From NCBI RefSeq assembly GCF_017254865.1, contig NZ_JAFKCV010000001.1, forward strand, positions 496,001-560,000: a stretch of 64,000 nucleotides of DNA, written 5' to 3'. The DNA is from Bowmanella dokdonensis. GTDB taxonomy: Bacteria; Pseudomonadota; Gammaproteobacteria; Enterobacterales; Alteromonadaceae. Under the pieces are notes generated by a model, which was not told the origin of the DNA, did no database searches, and saw only the letters and a list, made by a program, of their open reading frames with translations. Shown in pieces: positions 17,518 through 27,972 of the stretch. Every line of letters starts with the position of its first letter. The stretch's first letter is position 1. Made by a program: the position numbers and the translations under genes.

Positions 17518-17807
17518 GCCGGCTGACGCTCAGCGGAGAGAACGGCAAGTTCACTCTTGCCGGAGATCTGACCCGGGACAATGTCCCTTATCTGGAGAAA
17601 GAGGAAGCTCAGCTCTGGCAACAGAAAAGCCTGCAACTGGATTTGCAGCAAACAGACAACTCTGACATGACCGGTCTGGCGTGGCTCGTCAAGCTGGCAA
17701 CAAAGGCCAGGCGTGAAAAGGTGGATCTGAAGCTGATCAGCGTACCGGAAACCATACGTAAATTGGCAAAAATCAGCGACGTGGACGAGCTTTTGCCGCT
17801 ACAATAG
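17514..17807 (+). CDS. mlaB: STAS-domain protein MlaB
   Basis: This 97-residue cytoplasmic STAS-domain protein binds MlaF and is needed for assembly and activity of the transporter. The conserved STAS loop is [10 protein letters not shown] near 45-54. It starts with GTG overlapping the mlaC stop by four bases. Low sequence conservation is normal for MlaB; position in the operon makes the call firm. Confidence 0.88.
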   Translation: MSRLTLSGENGKFTLAGDLTRDNVPYLEKEEAQLWQQKSLQLDLQQTDNSDMTGLAWLVKLATKARREKVDLKLISVPETIRKLAKISDVDELLPLQ

Positions 17808-17838
17808 TCAGCCAGATTTAAGCCGGCCAGATGGGACT

Positions 17839-18096
17839 ATGCAAGTAGAAGAAATCGAAACAATACTAAGAGACGCCCTGGACCTCAGTGAACTTTACGT
17901 CAAGGGAGAGGGGTCCCACTACCAGGTCATTGCGGTGGGTGAGGTCTTCGCCAATGCCAGCCGGGTCAAAAAACAGCAACTTATCTACGGTCCCTTATCG
18001 GCCCAGATTGCCGATGGCACTATTCATGCTCTGACCATCAAGGCTTTTACGCCGACTGAATGGCAGCGTGAACGAAAATTCATTCTGCCGGAGTAA
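17839..18096 (+). CDS. ibaG: BolA-family protein IbaG
   Basis: This 85-residue BolA-like protein is of the IbaG/YrbA type, which forms [2Fe-2S] complexes with monothiol glutaredoxins and affects acid and envelope stress. The class II KH-like fold shows in the [26 protein letters not shown] segment, with the invariant His near residue 27. It lies between mlaB and murA as in E. coli, three bases before the murA ATG. Confidence 0.92.
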   Translation: MQVEEIETILRDALDLSELYVKGEGSHYQVIAVGEVFANASRVKKQQLIYGPLSAQIADGTIHALTIKAFTPTEWQRERKFILPE

Positions 18097-19356
<1,260 letters not shown>

Positions 19357-19364
19357 TTAAGCAG

Positions 19365-19396
19365 GGAGTGAGGGAGCCATTTCTCTCACTCCTTAG
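19365..19396 (+). terminator. Terminator between convergent murA and degS
   Basis: GGAGTGAG (19365-19372) pairs with CTCACTCC (19385-19392) and is followed by TTAGTTTT. It sits in the 46-bp convergent gap and may serve both strands. Confidence 0.65.
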
Positions 19397-19402
19397 TTTT
19401 AA

Positions 19403-20488
19403 TCAGCTACTGGCCAATTCGGTGATTCGCACCGCCACCTGCAACTTCTGATTGTCTCTGACCAATTCAAAGCTCAGTTCCTCTCCGGGTTGGGTTTCGG
19501 CTACCAGATCCAGTGTTTTGAAGGCGCTTTCTATGGGTTTGCCTTCGATTTTAAGGATCACATCATTGACCCTGATGCCGGCTTGAGCGGCGGGCCCCAG
19601 GGGATCAACCCCGGTCACCAGAATACCGGGCTGGTCGATTATTTCGTTGCCGCTGATCCCCAGATAGCCGCGAATCACCCTGCCATGGGCAATAATGTCG
19701 TCCATGACCCGTTTGGCCAGAGCATAAGGCACAGCAAAAAAGATTCCGGCTACGTCCTTGATCCGCCGCTGGCTGTCCAGGGTCTTGAAATTGGCATTGT
19801 TGATACCGATCAGGGTGCCGTTGCTGTCCACCAGTGCGCCACCTGAATTCCCCTCATTCAATACCGCGTCCATCTGGATAAAATCCGCATAGTTGGCACT
19901 GCTGACATAATTGCTGAGGCCTGCCCGGCCAGTGGCACTGACGATACCCTGTGTGATGGTTTGGCCAAGGTTGTACGGATTGCCGATGGCCAACACCAGA
20001 TCGCCCACCCGGGTGTCAGGATCCTCGCTCTGGGGCATCACGGGCAGGTTTTCGTCGCTGACTTTCAACACAGCAAGATCCGTGTAAGGATCCTGGCCCA
20101 CCAGTTGCGCCTCCATGACCCGACCGTCTTGCAGGATCACACTGATGCGCTCGGCATTCTGGATAACGTGATAGCAAGTAAGAATATGTCCACTGCGTGT
20201 CATGATTACCCCTGAACCCAGGCTGGTCCGTTCCACAGGCTGGCGACGATAAAGCAGGGGACGGGTGTCATAACTGGTGCTGTAGATGTTCACCACTGCC
20301 GGCGCAGCGCGATTGATGGCCGCACTAAAGCTCATCGGGGCGGAGAGTCTGGGAGTCTGGTTAAACCAGCTCAGGGACAATGGCTGGTTATTGCGCAAAT
20401 CGGGGATCAGAACCAACAGGACGGATGCCACCACCACCCCTAATATTACTGATTTAACAAGGAAAAATAGCCAACTTCTTGTGTTCAC
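19403..20488 (-). CDS. degS: Site-1 protease DegS
   Basis: This 361-residue inner-membrane-anchored serine protease senses misfolded porins and cleaves RseA to release sigma-E. An N-terminal helix (residues 8-28) anchors it. The trypsin-like domain has the triad His107 (in CYHVI, where Asn usually precedes Tyr), Asp137 and Ser215 (GNSGG). One PDZ domain fills about 255-350. It is adjacent to degQ, the common arrangement, but has its own spacing and a terminator lies between them. Confidence 0.94.
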   Translation of the reverse strand: MNTRSWLFFLVKSVILGVVVASVLLVLIPDLRNNQPLSLSWFNQTPRLSAPMSFSAAINRAAPAVVNIYSTSYDTRPLLYRRQPVERTSLGSGVIMTRSGHILTCYHVIQNAERISVILQDGRVMEAQLVGQDPYTDLAVLKVSDENLPVMPQSEDPDTRVGDLVLAIGNPYNLGQTITQGIVSATGRAGLSNYVSSANYADFIQMDAVLNEGNSGGALVDSNGTLIGINNANFKTLDSQRRIKDVAGIFFAVPYALAKRVMDDIIAHGRVIRGYLGISGNEIIDQPGILVTGVDPLGPAAQAGIRVNDVILKIEGKPIESAFKTLDLVAETQPGEELSFELVRDNQKLQVAVRITELASS

Positions 20489-20589
20489 TGGTGACGACTT
20501 GGGTTCCGGGAAAATTGCTCAGAGAATAGCATCCTAACAGTGGATATGACAGCTCAGGATAAAAACAGGGTAACAATACTGCCGGGGAG

Positions 20590-20622
20590 AGAAAAGCCCG
20601 TACGCAGAAGGCGCACGGGCTT
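20590..20622 (-). terminator. Rho-independent terminator of degQ
   Basis: On the minus strand, AAGCCCGT / (T/A)CGGGCTT with an inner GCG/CGC pairing is followed by TTTTC. It lies 24 bases after the degQ stop codon. Confidence 0.8.
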
Positions 20623-20645
20623 AGAGGGGAGGGCGATCAGCCGGC

Positions 20646-22016
20646 TCAGCGGATCACCAGATAGAGTGAGCTCTGACCCCGCTTAACATTCAGCGCAATG
20701 ACGCCTTCATTCTCGCTCAGGTAACTCCGTAACTCGGCGACATTGCTGATACGCTGACGGTTGATGCCCACGATCACATCGCCATCCTGCAGGCCCAGTC
20801 TGGCTGCAGGTGAGCGGGGCTGCACTTCTGACACCAGTACGCCGGGCATGCCGTCCTGGGTTTTGCCATCAGAGAAGTTGGCGCCTTCCAGGTAGGGGTT
20901 CATCTGACTGGCGGTGACCGTCTCTGCAACATAGTCGTCCAGGGTGACTTTCACGGTTTTACGACTGCCTTCGCGAATCAGACCGAGGGAAACCTCTGTA
21001 CCGGCTCCCAGAGTACCTACTTTGGCACGCAATTCGGTAAAGCTGTGAATGTCCTTACCGTCGATGGATACAATGATATCACCCGGCTGGATGCCACCTT
21101 TCTCTGCCGCTGAGCCGGCATTGACTTCCCGGACAAATGCACCCTGGTTGACATCCAGTCCCATGGCTCTGGCCAGCTCTGAGTCCAGGTCTCCGCCCAG
21201 GATGCCCAGCAAACCGCGACGGATTTCGCCAAACTCTATCAACTGGTTGGTCAGGTTTTTCATCATATTGGCGGGAATGGCAAAACCTATACCGACGTTG
21301 CCACCGTTGGGGCCGTAGATTGCGGTATTGATGCCTACCAGCTCACCCTTGAGATTGACCAGGGCTCCGCCTGAGTTACCCCTGTTGATGGCTGCATCGG
21401 TCTGGATAAAGTCTTCATAGCCCCCGTTGCCGACAATGTTCAGATCACTGCGTCCCATGGCACTGACGATGCCTGAGGTGACGGTCTGGGTCAGACCAAA
21501 AGGGTTACCGATGGCCACCACATAATCACCCACTCGCAGCTTGTCCGAATCGGCCAACTTAACCGCGGTCAGATTGGTCGGTTCGACCTGTAACAGGGCT
21601 ATATCGCTTTGCTCGTCCGAGCCGATTTTCTTGGCTTCCAGCTCGCGGCCATCCACCAGTTTGATTGTAATCTTGTCGGCCTGGTCCACCACGTGGTTAT
21701 TGGTGACCACATAGCCCCGCTCGGCATCGATCACCACCCCTGAACCCAGACCCCGGAAGGGCCGTTCCTGTACCTGTTCGTCTGGCATGTTGGGGCCGAA
21801 GAAGAAGCGAAACATCTCCGGTACCCGCTGGCGGGAAACCTGTGTGCCGGCGACAGAAATACTGACCACCGCAGGGGTCACTTCCTCAAGCATAGGGGCC
21901 AGAGAGGGCACTTCTTCGTCTTTACCGAAAAAGGGCAGGCCGGCATTGGCCGTCGAAACGGCCCCGGTCACGGCAAGTAAACTAATGACTAAAAAACGTC
22001 CAAAGGTAATTTTCAT
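20646..22016 (-). CDS. degQ: Periplasmic serine endoprotease DegQ (Do/HtrA family)
   Basis: This 456-residue periplasmic protease/chaperone degrades or holds misfolded envelope proteins. A signal peptide covers residues 1-25 (cleavage after TANA). The catalytic triad is His108 (NNHVV), Asp138 (SDIAL) and Ser215 (GNSGG). Two PDZ domains occupy about 260-350 and 375-450. The length and short Q-loop favour DegQ over DegP. A sigma-E-like promoter lies upstream, fitting a stress role, and the anti-sigma protease gene degS is directly downstream. Confidence 0.94.
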   Translation of the reverse strand: MKITFGRFLVISLLAVTGAVSTANAGLPFFGKDEEVPSLAPMLEEVTPAVVSISVAGTQVSRQRVPEMFRFFFGPNMPDEQVQERPFRGLGSGVVIDAERGYVVTNNHVVDQADKITIKLVDGRELEAKKIGSDEQSDIALLQVEPTNLTAVKLADSDKLRVGDYVVAIGNPFGLTQTVTSGIVSAMGRSDLNIVGNGGYEDFIQTDAAINRGNSGGALVNLKGELVGINTAIYGPNGGNVGIGFAIPANMMKNLTNQLIEFGEIRRGLLGILGGDLDSELARAMGLDVNQGAFVREVNAGSAAEKGGIQPGDIIVSIDGKDIHSFTELRAKVGTLGAGTEVSLGLIREGSRKTVKVTLDDYVAETVTASQMNPYLEGANFSDGKTQDGMPGVLVSEVQPRSPAARLGLQDGDVIVGINRQRISNVAELRSYLSENEGVIALNVKRGQSSLYLVIR

Positions 22017-22056
22017 CGATTACTCCGTTTCTGAATCAAGGGACAAAAGTACTCAA

Positions 22057-22083
22057 CAGACTCGGGGGGTGGGAATAAAGTTC
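22057..22083 (-). promoter_or_regulatory. Possible sigma-E promoter of degQ
   Basis: On the minus strand, GAACTT (complement of 22078-22083) and TCTG (complement of 22057-22060) are 17 bases apart, close to the sigma-E pattern GGAACTT-N16-TCTGA. Transcription would begin about 35 bases before degQ. The -10 element is imperfect. Confidence 0.4.
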
Positions 22084-22116
22084 AATGCAATCGCTTAGAG
22101 GATCAACAATTCACGA

Positions 22117-22554
22117 CTAATCACCGGAGGCTGCATCCTTGCCGCGCTGGCCGGTAAACAAACCGGTGCCGGTGTTGGCATAGTCGCGTGGCTGGTAATC
22201 TGTGGTCTGTTTTACCGGGCTGGTCTTCTTGGCCTGGTTGCGCAGGTAGGCCGCCGTATGTTCACCAAAATAGCTCAACTGTGGCGCATCCTCGTCAGTC
22301 TGTTGTGGTTCAAGTAAGGACTCATAGTGCTCCAGCTGGGTTTTTAATAAGGCACTTTGTTGTTCTATGCCGGCCAGGATCTGTCTGCACTCTTCGACAT
22401 GTATCGCGCCCTGCTCGGCCAGCATGCGCTTAAGATCCTGTTCTATATTGATACCGGAGGTGGAATCACTCTTCTGACCTAAGCCGAACCGGGCGACAAA
22501 AAAGCCTATGACAGCGCCGCACAGCAATAACAACAATCCAATAATCCAGTCCAT
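22117..22554 (-). CDS. zapG: Z-ring/cell-wall associated protein ZapG (YhcB, DUF1043)
   Basis: This 145-residue membrane-anchored protein has one N-terminal helix (residues 2-22) and a coiled coil (about 35-85, rich in E, Q, L). A low-complexity tail follows. YhcB/ZapG links division, peptidoglycan and envelope synthesis in enterobacteria. The ATG at 22554 has GAGGG six bases upstream; a seven-residue longer form is unlikely. It lies between degQ and divergent zapE as in E. coli. Confidence 0.9.
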   Translation of the reverse strand: MDWIIGLLLLLCGAVIGFFVARFGLGQKSDSTSGINIEQDLKRMLAEQGAIHVEECRQILAGIEQQSALLKTQLEHYESLLEPQQTDEDAPQLSYFGEHTAAYLRNQAKKTSPVKQTTDYQPRDYANTGTGLFTGQRGKDAASGD

Positions 22555-22700
22555 AGAGCCCTCATATACGATCAAATTACGCCTGAAACTCGTATCAGGC
22601 CTTTACTTAATAATACCCGCTACGCAAACTATGCGGCCAGTTTATTTTTATTCAAGCAGACAAACGCTTTCGTCGTCAGCAAAAGGCGGCGAAGGCAAAC

Positions 22701-22717
22701 AGGAGAGGTTGACTTTG
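22701..22717 (+). promoter_or_regulatory. Ribosome-binding site selecting a TTG start for zapE
   Basis: AGGAGAGG (22701-22708) is six bases before TTG at 22715. The next in-frame ATG at 22724 is 15 bases from the site, too far. The TTG start gives an N-terminus (x-L-S-M-T-P) that lines up with E. coli ZapE (M-Q-S-V-T-P). Confidence 0.65.
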
Positions 22718-23818
22718 CTTTCGATGACGCCCTGGCAGAAATACCAGCAGGACTTGCGGGATCCGGATTTTCTCCATGATAAGGCGCAGGAGAACGCGGT
22801 CACCCATTTGCAGGATCTCTATGACGCTTTGCTTCATCAGTCAGTCAGACAAGGTTGGCAGGCAAAAATAACAGGGCTGTTCAGGAAATCCGCCAGTGAG
22901 CCCATCACAGGTTTGTATTTCTGGGGTGGTGTGGGTCGGGGTAAAACCTACCTGGTCGATACCTTCTATGAATGCCTGCCGTTCGAACAGAAGATGCGTA
23001 TTCATTTTCACCGCTTTATGCACAGGGTGCATCAGGAATTGAAGACGCTCGCCGGGCAGCAGGACCCACTGAAAATCGTGGCAAAGCGGTTTGCCAGGGA
23101 AGCGAAGGTCGTCTGTTTCGACGAGTTCTTCGTCTCTGATATTACCGACGCCATGATCCTCGGTACCCTGATGCAGGAGTTGTTCAGCCATGGTATTGTG
23201 CTGGTGGCAACGTCCAATATTGTCCCGGACGACTTGTATCGTAACGGACTGCAAAGAGCCCGCTTTATGCCGGCCATTGAACTGATCAAGAAGCACACTA
23301 AGGTGGTCAATGTCGACAGCGGCACCGATTATCGGCTGCGCACCCTTGAACAGGCCGAGATCTACCATTACCCGCTGGACGAGACCGCTACTGCCAACCT
23401 GTATCGTTATTTCCGGCAACTGGCGCCTGAAGAAGGGTGCGAAAACCAGACCATCGAGATAGAAGGCAGAAAAATTCAGACCCTGCGGGAAGCTGACGGG
23501 GTGGTAATGCTGGAATTCCGGGCGCTTTGCGACGGACCCCGCAGCCAAACCGACTACATGGAAATCAGCCGTTGCTACCAGTCTGTTCTGGTGGCCAATG
23601 TTGAGCAGATGGGGCAGCAGAGTGATGACATTGCCCGGCGTTTTATTGCCATGGTGGATGAGTTCTACGAACGGAATGTGAAACTCATTATCTCTGCCGC
23701 TGTGCCCTTGGAACAGCTCTATACGGAAGGACGACTGAATTTCGAGTTCAAACGTTGTCTGAGCAGGCTGAAGGAAATGCAGTCTCACGATTATCTTGCG
23801 CTGGAGCATTTGCCTTGA
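22715..23818 (+). CDS. zapE: Cell division ATPase ZapE (AFG1 family)
   Basis: This 367-residue P-loop ATPase associates with the Z ring late in division and is related to mitochondrial AFG1. Walker A is GVGRGKT at 72-78, in YFWGGVGRGKTYLVD. Walker B is VVCFDEFFV near 130, and sensor-like TSN follows. The C-terminal DFPRSRCLS-like end is seen as EFKRCLSRLKEMQS. The length matches E. coli ZapE (375) when the TTG at 22715 is used. Confidence 0.93.
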   Translation: MLSMTPWQKYQQDLRDPDFLHDKAQENAVTHLQDLYDALLHQSVRQGWQAKITGLFRKSASEPITGLYFWGGVGRGKTYLVDTFYECLPFEQKMRIHFHRFMHRVHQELKTLAGQQDPLKIVAKRFAREAKVVCFDEFFVSDITDAMILGTLMQELFSHGIVLVATSNIVPDDLYRNGLQRARFMPAIELIKKHTKVVNVDSGTDYRLRTLEQAEIYHYPLDETATANLYRYFRQLAPEEGCENQTIEIEGRKIQTLREADGVVMLEFRALCDGPRSQTDYMEISRCYQSVLVANVEQMGQQSDDIARRFIAMVDEFYERNVKLIISAAVPLEQLYTEGRLNFEFKRCLSRLKEMQSHDYLALEHLP

Positions 23819-23839
23819 TGGTTTGGTAAAGCAATCAGA

Positions 23840-23904
23840 CGTCATCCTGAATTTATTTCAGGACCTCCAAACGAAAGAGATGCTGAGACGAACTCAGCAT
23901 GACG
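23840..23904. repeat. Composite palindromic intergenic repeat
   Basis: The element begins CGTCAT and ends ATGACG (terminal inverted repeat). It contains two internal hairpins, CCTGAA/TTCAGG (23846-23862) and ATGCTGAG/CTCAGCAT (23880-23900). This is a type of dispersed mosaic repeat found in many bacterial genomes. A related half-copy is at 57263-57283. Confidence 0.75.
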
Positions 23905-23957
23905 GTTGTCTCAGTATTTTGTCCAAAATTTATCCTCGCCTTTTCTTCAGCCTTCTG

Positions 23958-23963
23958 TATAAT
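23958..23963 (+). promoter_or_regulatory. -10 element of the rplM-rpsI promoter
   Basis: A perfect TATAAT is followed by a GC-rich discriminator (GCGCGCC), the pattern of growth-rate and ppGpp controlled ribosomal promoters. No good -35 hexamer is seen. The predicted leader is about 140 bases and contains several short hairpins (CCGCCTT/AAGGCGG at 23990-24006), which could be regulatory. Confidence 0.6.
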
Positions 23964-24108
23964 GCGCGCCCTGCCCAGTTACAACTGCCGCCTTGGGAAG
24001 GCGGGACAACCGGCTTGCTCGAAGGGGCAAATCCACCGGTTAAGAAGCTCACTGGCAGCCTGCCTGCTGGTCAGAGCAAGTAACTAACTGATTTTTGGGT
24101 AAGTCAAA

Positions 24109-24537
24109 ATGAAAACTTTTGTTGCAAAGCCAGAGACGGTAAAACGTGACTGGTTCGTGGTTGACGCCACAGACAAGACTCTTGGACGTCTGGCGACTGA
24201 AATTGCCCGCCGTCTGCGCGGTAAGCACAAGCCTGAGTACACACCACACGTGGACACAGGTGACTACATTGTGGTTATCAATGCTGAGAAAGTACGTGTA
24301 ACGGGTAACAAAACCCAGGACAAGATGTACTACTCCTATTCGGGCTACGTAGGTGGACTGAAGGAAACCACTTTCGAAAAGCTGCAGGCCCACAAGCCTG
24401 AGCTGATCATCGAAAGAGCGGTTAAAGGTATGTTGCCAAAAGGTCCTCTGGGCCGTGCGATGTTCCGCAAAATGAAGGTCTACGCTGGTTCTGAGCATGT
24501 ACATGCCGCTCAGCAGCCACAGGTTCTGGATATTTAA
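24109..24537 (+). CDS. rplM: 50S ribosomal protein L13
   Basis: This 142-residue protein has the universal L13 fold. The conserved start [20 protein letters not shown] and the signature [20 protein letters not shown]-type block near residues 107-126 are clear. It binds 23S rRNA early in 50S assembly, and in E. coli it represses its own operon. rpsI follows after 13 bases. Confidence 0.98.
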   Translation: MKTFVAKPETVKRDWFVVDATDKTLGRLATEIARRLRGKHKPEYTPHVDTGDYIVVINAEKVRVTGNKTQDKMYYSYSGYVGGLKETTFEKLQAHKPELIIERAVKGMLPKGPLGRAMFRKMKVYAGSEHVHAAQQPQVLDI

Positions 24538-24550
24538 GGAGCATTGAGTT

Positions 24551-24943
24551 ATGGCAGATAATCAATATTACGGTACTGGCCGTCGCAAAAGCTCCACTGC
24601 TCGCGTATTCATTCGTCCAGGCAGTGGTAACATCACCATCAACCAGCGTACTATCGAGGAATTCTTCGGTCGTGAAACGGCGCGCATGGTTGTACGTCAG
24701 CCTCTGGAATTGCTGGAGATGACAGACAAGTTTGACCTCTACATCACTGTTTCCGGTGGTGGTATCAGCGGTCAGGCTGGCGCCATTCGTCACGGTATCA
24801 CCCGTGCGCTGATGGAGTACGATGAAGCATTGCGTCCGGCACTGCGTAAAGCAGGCTTTGTAACGCGTGATGCCCGTGAAGTTGAACGTAAAAAGGTCGG
24901 TTTGCACAAAGCCCGCAGACGTCCTCAGTTCTCCAAGCGTTAA
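24551..24943 (+). CDS. rpsI: 30S ribosomal protein S9
   Basis: This 130-residue protein has the S9 core ([15 protein letters not shown] start and [15 protein letters not shown] near 66-80) and the universally conserved C-terminal SKR that reaches the P-site tRNA. It is the second gene of the L13-S9 operon and ends before a strong terminator. Confidence 0.98.
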   Translation: MADNQYYGTGRRKSSTARVFIRPGSGNITINQRTIEEFFGRETARMVVRQPLELLEMTDKFDLYITVSGGGISGQAGAIRHGITRALMEYDEALRPALRKAGFVTRDAREVERKKVGLHKARRRPQFSKR

Positions 24944-24961
24944 TCACACGCCAACTACGAC

Positions 24962-24986
24962 AAAACCCGGCCATGGCCGGGTTTTT
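24962..24986 (+). terminator. Rho-independent terminator of rplM-rpsI
   Basis: AAAACCCGGCC / GGCCGGGTTTT with a two-base centre is followed by more T residues, 19 bases after the rpsI stop. Confidence 0.9.
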
Positions 24987-25222
24987 CTTTTCTGTACAGG
25001 GCCCCATGCTGGCCTGGCCTTTGCCCCTTCGTCCGCAGTACGCGGCACCCCGGCCTTAGAACTAATGCATTGTTTTACCCATCATTTCCTTGTGTTTTGA
25101 AGGGGTTTTCTTTTATCATTTCCCGCTAAAATCATAACCCCCAAAAGTTTTCTGTTACATTCGCACGCAAAGAAGACGGATGGGCAGGAAATGCACTAAA
25201 TCCAACCTTTGGAGAAAAGTGG

Positions 25223-25816
25223 ATGAGTAATGCGCCAGTAGATAACAGTCGGCGCCGCTTCCTGACGATCGCCACTTCAGTAGTGGGCGGCGTCGGTGTA
25301 GTGGGTGTCGCTGTGCCATTTATCGCTTCGTGGAACCCCAGTGCCAAAGCCAAGGCTGCCGGAGCTGATGTGGAAGTAGATATCAGCAAAGTGGAGCCAG
25401 GCCAGATGTTACGCGTTGAATGGCGTAGTAAGCCGGTTTGGGTGGTCCGTCGTACCCCCGAGACCCTGGAAGCGCTGGCCGGACATGAAGAACAGTTGAA
25501 AGATCCCAACTCCGAAGAACCCCAGCAGCCCGAATTTGCCCAGAACCGTTACCGCTCCCTCAAAGAAGAGTATCTGGTGCTGGTGGGTATTTGTACTCAT
25601 CTGGGGTGTTCTCCCCAACATCTGAAGGACGGAGCTTTCGAAGAGCAGGTTGAAGGGGTGCCTGAGGGTTTCTTCTGTCCCTGCCACGGTTCCAAATTCG
25701 ATATGGCCGGACGGGTGTTTGAAGGGGTGCCGGCACCCCTTAACCTGGTGGTTCCGCCCTATTACTACATTGACGACAATACCTTACTGATAGGTTCAGC
25801 AGAAGGGGCGGCATAA
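25223..25816 (+). CDS. petA: Ubiquinol-cytochrome c reductase Rieske iron-sulfur subunit
   Basis: This 197-residue subunit of the bc1 complex carries the [2Fe-2S] cluster. A Tat-type start (SRRRFLTIAT near 9-18) leads into the single N-terminal membrane helix. The cluster ligands are in CTHLGC (near 130-135) and CPCHGS (near 154-159). It receives electrons from ubiquinol and passes them to cytochrome c1. A GGAGAAAAG ribosome site precedes the ATG. It is one base from petB. Confidence 0.97.
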   Translation: MSNAPVDNSRRRFLTIATSVVGGVGVVGVAVPFIASWNPSAKAKAAGADVEVDISKVEPGQMLRVEWRSKPVWVVRRTPETLEALAGHEEQLKDPNSEEPQQPEFAQNRYRSLKEEYLVLVGICTHLGCSPQHLKDGAFEEQVEGVPEGFFCPCHGSKFDMAGRVFEGVPAPLNLVVPPYYYIDDNTLLIGSAEGAA

Positions 25817-25817
25817 C

Positions 25818-27083
25818 ATGTGGAAAAATCTACTCGACTGGATTGAATACCGTATTCCCATGATGCGTGTGGCCAAAATGCACGCCATTGAATATCCCGC
25901 ACCGAAAAACATGAACTTCTGGTATGTGTTCGGTTTCCTCGCCACCATCGTACTGGTCAATCAGATAGTGACCGGTATCTGGCTGACCATGAGCTTCGAG
26001 CCATCTGCAGAGCGGGCCTTCGCTTCCGTAGAATATATCATGCGCGAAGTGGACTATGGCTGGGTGCTGAGGTATATGCACAGTACCGGTGCCTCGGCCT
26101 TCTTTATCGTTGTTTATCTGCACATGTTCCGCGGCATGATTTATGGTTCATACCAGAAGCCCCGGGAGCTACTGTGGCTGTTCGGCATGTTTATCTACCT
26201 GGCCCTGATGGCTGAAGCCTTTATGGGGTACGTGTTGCCCTGGGGCCAGATGTCCTACTGGGGAGCGCAGGTTATCGTCTCGCTGTTCGGTGCCATCCCT
26301 GTGATCGGTGAAGATCTGACAGTATGGATCCAGGGGGACTACGTGATTTCAGGAGCCACCCTGAACCGGTTCTTTGCCCTGCACGTGATTGCCCTGCCGT
26401 TGGTTATCGTGATTCTGGTCTTCCTGCATATCGTTGCCCTGCACGAAGTCGGTTCCAATAACCCGGACGGCGTGGAAGTGAAACGTAAGAAGGGTTCCCT
26501 GAAGGAAGAGGAAAAGTCCAAGTTCAAGATGCACGAATACTACACCAGTAAGTACGACATCATCGACGATGTCGTACCCTTCTTCCCGCACATAGTGCTT
26601 AAGGACCTGGTGGCGTTCTGCGTATTCCTGTTGGCCTTCTGTTACATCCTGTTCTTCAAGCCGGAAATGGGGGGGTATTTCCTCGAAGCGCCAAACTTCG
26701 AGATTGCCAACCCGTTGAAGACGCCAGAGCATATCTTCCCGGTTTGGTATTTCACCCCTTTCTACGCCATTTTGAAGGCTGTGCCTGACAAGCTGTTTGG
26801 TGTTATCGCTATGTTTGCCGCTATCATCATGCTGGCGCTGCTGCCCTGGGTTGACCGTGGCAAAGTGAAATCCTGGCGCTACAGAAGCGGCATCCATAAG
26901 TACAACCTGCTGATGTTCGCCGTGGTGTTTGTCTTCCTCGGCTACCTGGGCGGAACGCCGCAGGAACCCTGGAAAGTAATAGCATCGCAAATCGGTACTT
27001 TCCTGTATTTCGCTTTCTTCGGCTTACTGTGGCTTTACAGCAAGAATGAGAAGACCAAGCCCCTGCCAGAGAGGATTGGCTAA
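25818..27083 (+). CDS. petB: Ubiquinol-cytochrome c reductase cytochrome b subunit
   Basis: This 421-residue membrane subunit has eight predicted helices and binds two hemes b. The heme His residues lie in two paired positions: HSTGAS and LHMF in helix B (about 93 and 107), and HVIAL and LHIVALH in helix D (about 190-206). The quinol-site motif reads PVWY (near 312) where many organisms have PEWY; PVWY is known in some proteobacteria. Its TAA overlaps the petC ATG by one base. Confidence 0.97.
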   Translation: MWKNLLDWIEYRIPMMRVAKMHAIEYPAPKNMNFWYVFGFLATIVLVNQIVTGIWLTMSFEPSAERAFASVEYIMREVDYGWVLRYMHSTGASAFFIVVYLHMFRGMIYGSYQKPRELLWLFGMFIYLALMAEAFMGYVLPWGQMSYWGAQVIVSLFGAIPVIGEDLTVWIQGDYVISGATLNRFFALHVIALPLVIVILVFLHIVALHEVGSNNPDGVEVKRKKGSLKEEEKSKFKMHEYYTSKYDIIDDVVPFFPHIVLKDLVAFCVFLLAFCYILFFKPEMGGYFLEAPNFEIANPLKTPEHIFPVWYFTPFYAILKAVPDKLFGVIAMFAAIIMLALLPWVDRGKVKSWRYRSGIHKYNLLMFAVVFVFLGYLGGTPQEPWKVIASQIGTFLYFAFFGLLWLYSKNEKTKPLPERIG

Positions 27084-27820
27084 TGAAAAAACTCGTCGTA
27101 CTTCTGAGCTTTTTATTGCCGTCACTAGTGATGGCAGCCGGTGGCAGCAAGTTCCCGCTGGACCACGCAGATATTGATCGTACCGACCAGGCGTCATTAC
27201 AAAGTGGTGCCAAGGTGTTTATGAACTATTGCATGGGTTGCCACCAGACCCAGTATCAGCGTTACCAGCGCACCTTTGAAGATCTGGGTATCCCGCTGGA
27301 AATGGGTCAGGCTAACCTGCAGTTTACCGGCGAGAAAGTCGGCGACTATATGAAAAACGCCATGCCCAAGGAATCTGCCGCCAAATGGTTTGGTGCGGCG
27401 CCACCGGATTTGACTCTGGTGGCCAGGGTTCGCGGTGCGGACTGGCTGTACACTTACCTGCGGACCTTTTATGTGGATGAGAGCCGCCCCTTCGGTGTGA
27501 ACAACAAAGTCTTTCCCGACGTGGGCATGCCCCATGTCCTGCAGGAACTGCAGGGCATCCCACGTGAGACCCATGAAGAGCGTATGATCGACGGCGAAAT
27601 GAAGTCGCAGTATGTGGGCATCAAGTCTGATGGCAGCGGCACCCTGAGTCCGGAAGAATATGACAAGGCGGTACTGGACCTGGTCAACTATCTGGTCTAT
27701 CTGGGCGAACCGTCCCGATTGCAGGCCGAGAGCATGGGCCGCTGGGTATTGGTGTTCGTGCTGGTATTGTTTGTCTTCGTGTACTTGCTGAAGAAAGAAT
27801 ATTGGCGTGATGTGCACTAA
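27083..27820 (+). CDS. petC: Ubiquinol-cytochrome c reductase cytochrome c1 subunit
   Basis: This 245-residue periplasmic cytochrome is anchored by a C-terminal helix (about 222-238). A signal peptide covers residues 1-18 (SLVMA). The heme c site is CMGCH at 50-54, and the axial Met is probably in DVGMPHVL near 152. It hands electrons to soluble cytochrome c. Last gene of petABC. Confidence 0.97.
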   Translation: MKKLVVLLSFLLPSLVMAAGGSKFPLDHADIDRTDQASLQSGAKVFMNYCMGCHQTQYQRYQRTFEDLGIPLEMGQANLQFTGEKVGDYMKNAMPKESAAKWFGAAPPDLTLVARVRGADWLYTYLRTFYVDESRPFGVNNKVFPDVGMPHVLQELQGIPRETHEERMIDGEMKSQYVGIKSDGSGTLSPEEYDKAVLDLVNYLVYLGEPSRLQAESMGRWVLVFVLVLFVFVYLLKKEYWRDVH

Positions 27821-27846
27821 TTAGGCACGGGATTTGATATAATCGC

Positions 27847-27882
27847 AAAAGGGCAGTGTGTTATTTCGCACTGCCCTTTTTT
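27847..27882 (+). terminator. Rho-independent terminator of petABC
   Basis: AAAAGGGCAGTG / CACTGCCCTTTT is followed by TT. It lies 27 bases after the petC stop, before sspA. Confidence 0.9.
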
Positions 27883-27972
27883 AACTTGTGGTGTCAGGTT
27901 ATTTTTATTAGTTAACTCAAAGAGTTGGCTAATAAAGTTAGCCTGAGTAGATATTATTTTGGAGGAGTGTGA

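Noticed and set aside
22841-23845. 334-codon open frame antisense to zapE
   Set aside because: It is fully covered by the zapE coding sequence, which has clear Walker motifs and family length. The antisense product has no recognisable domain.
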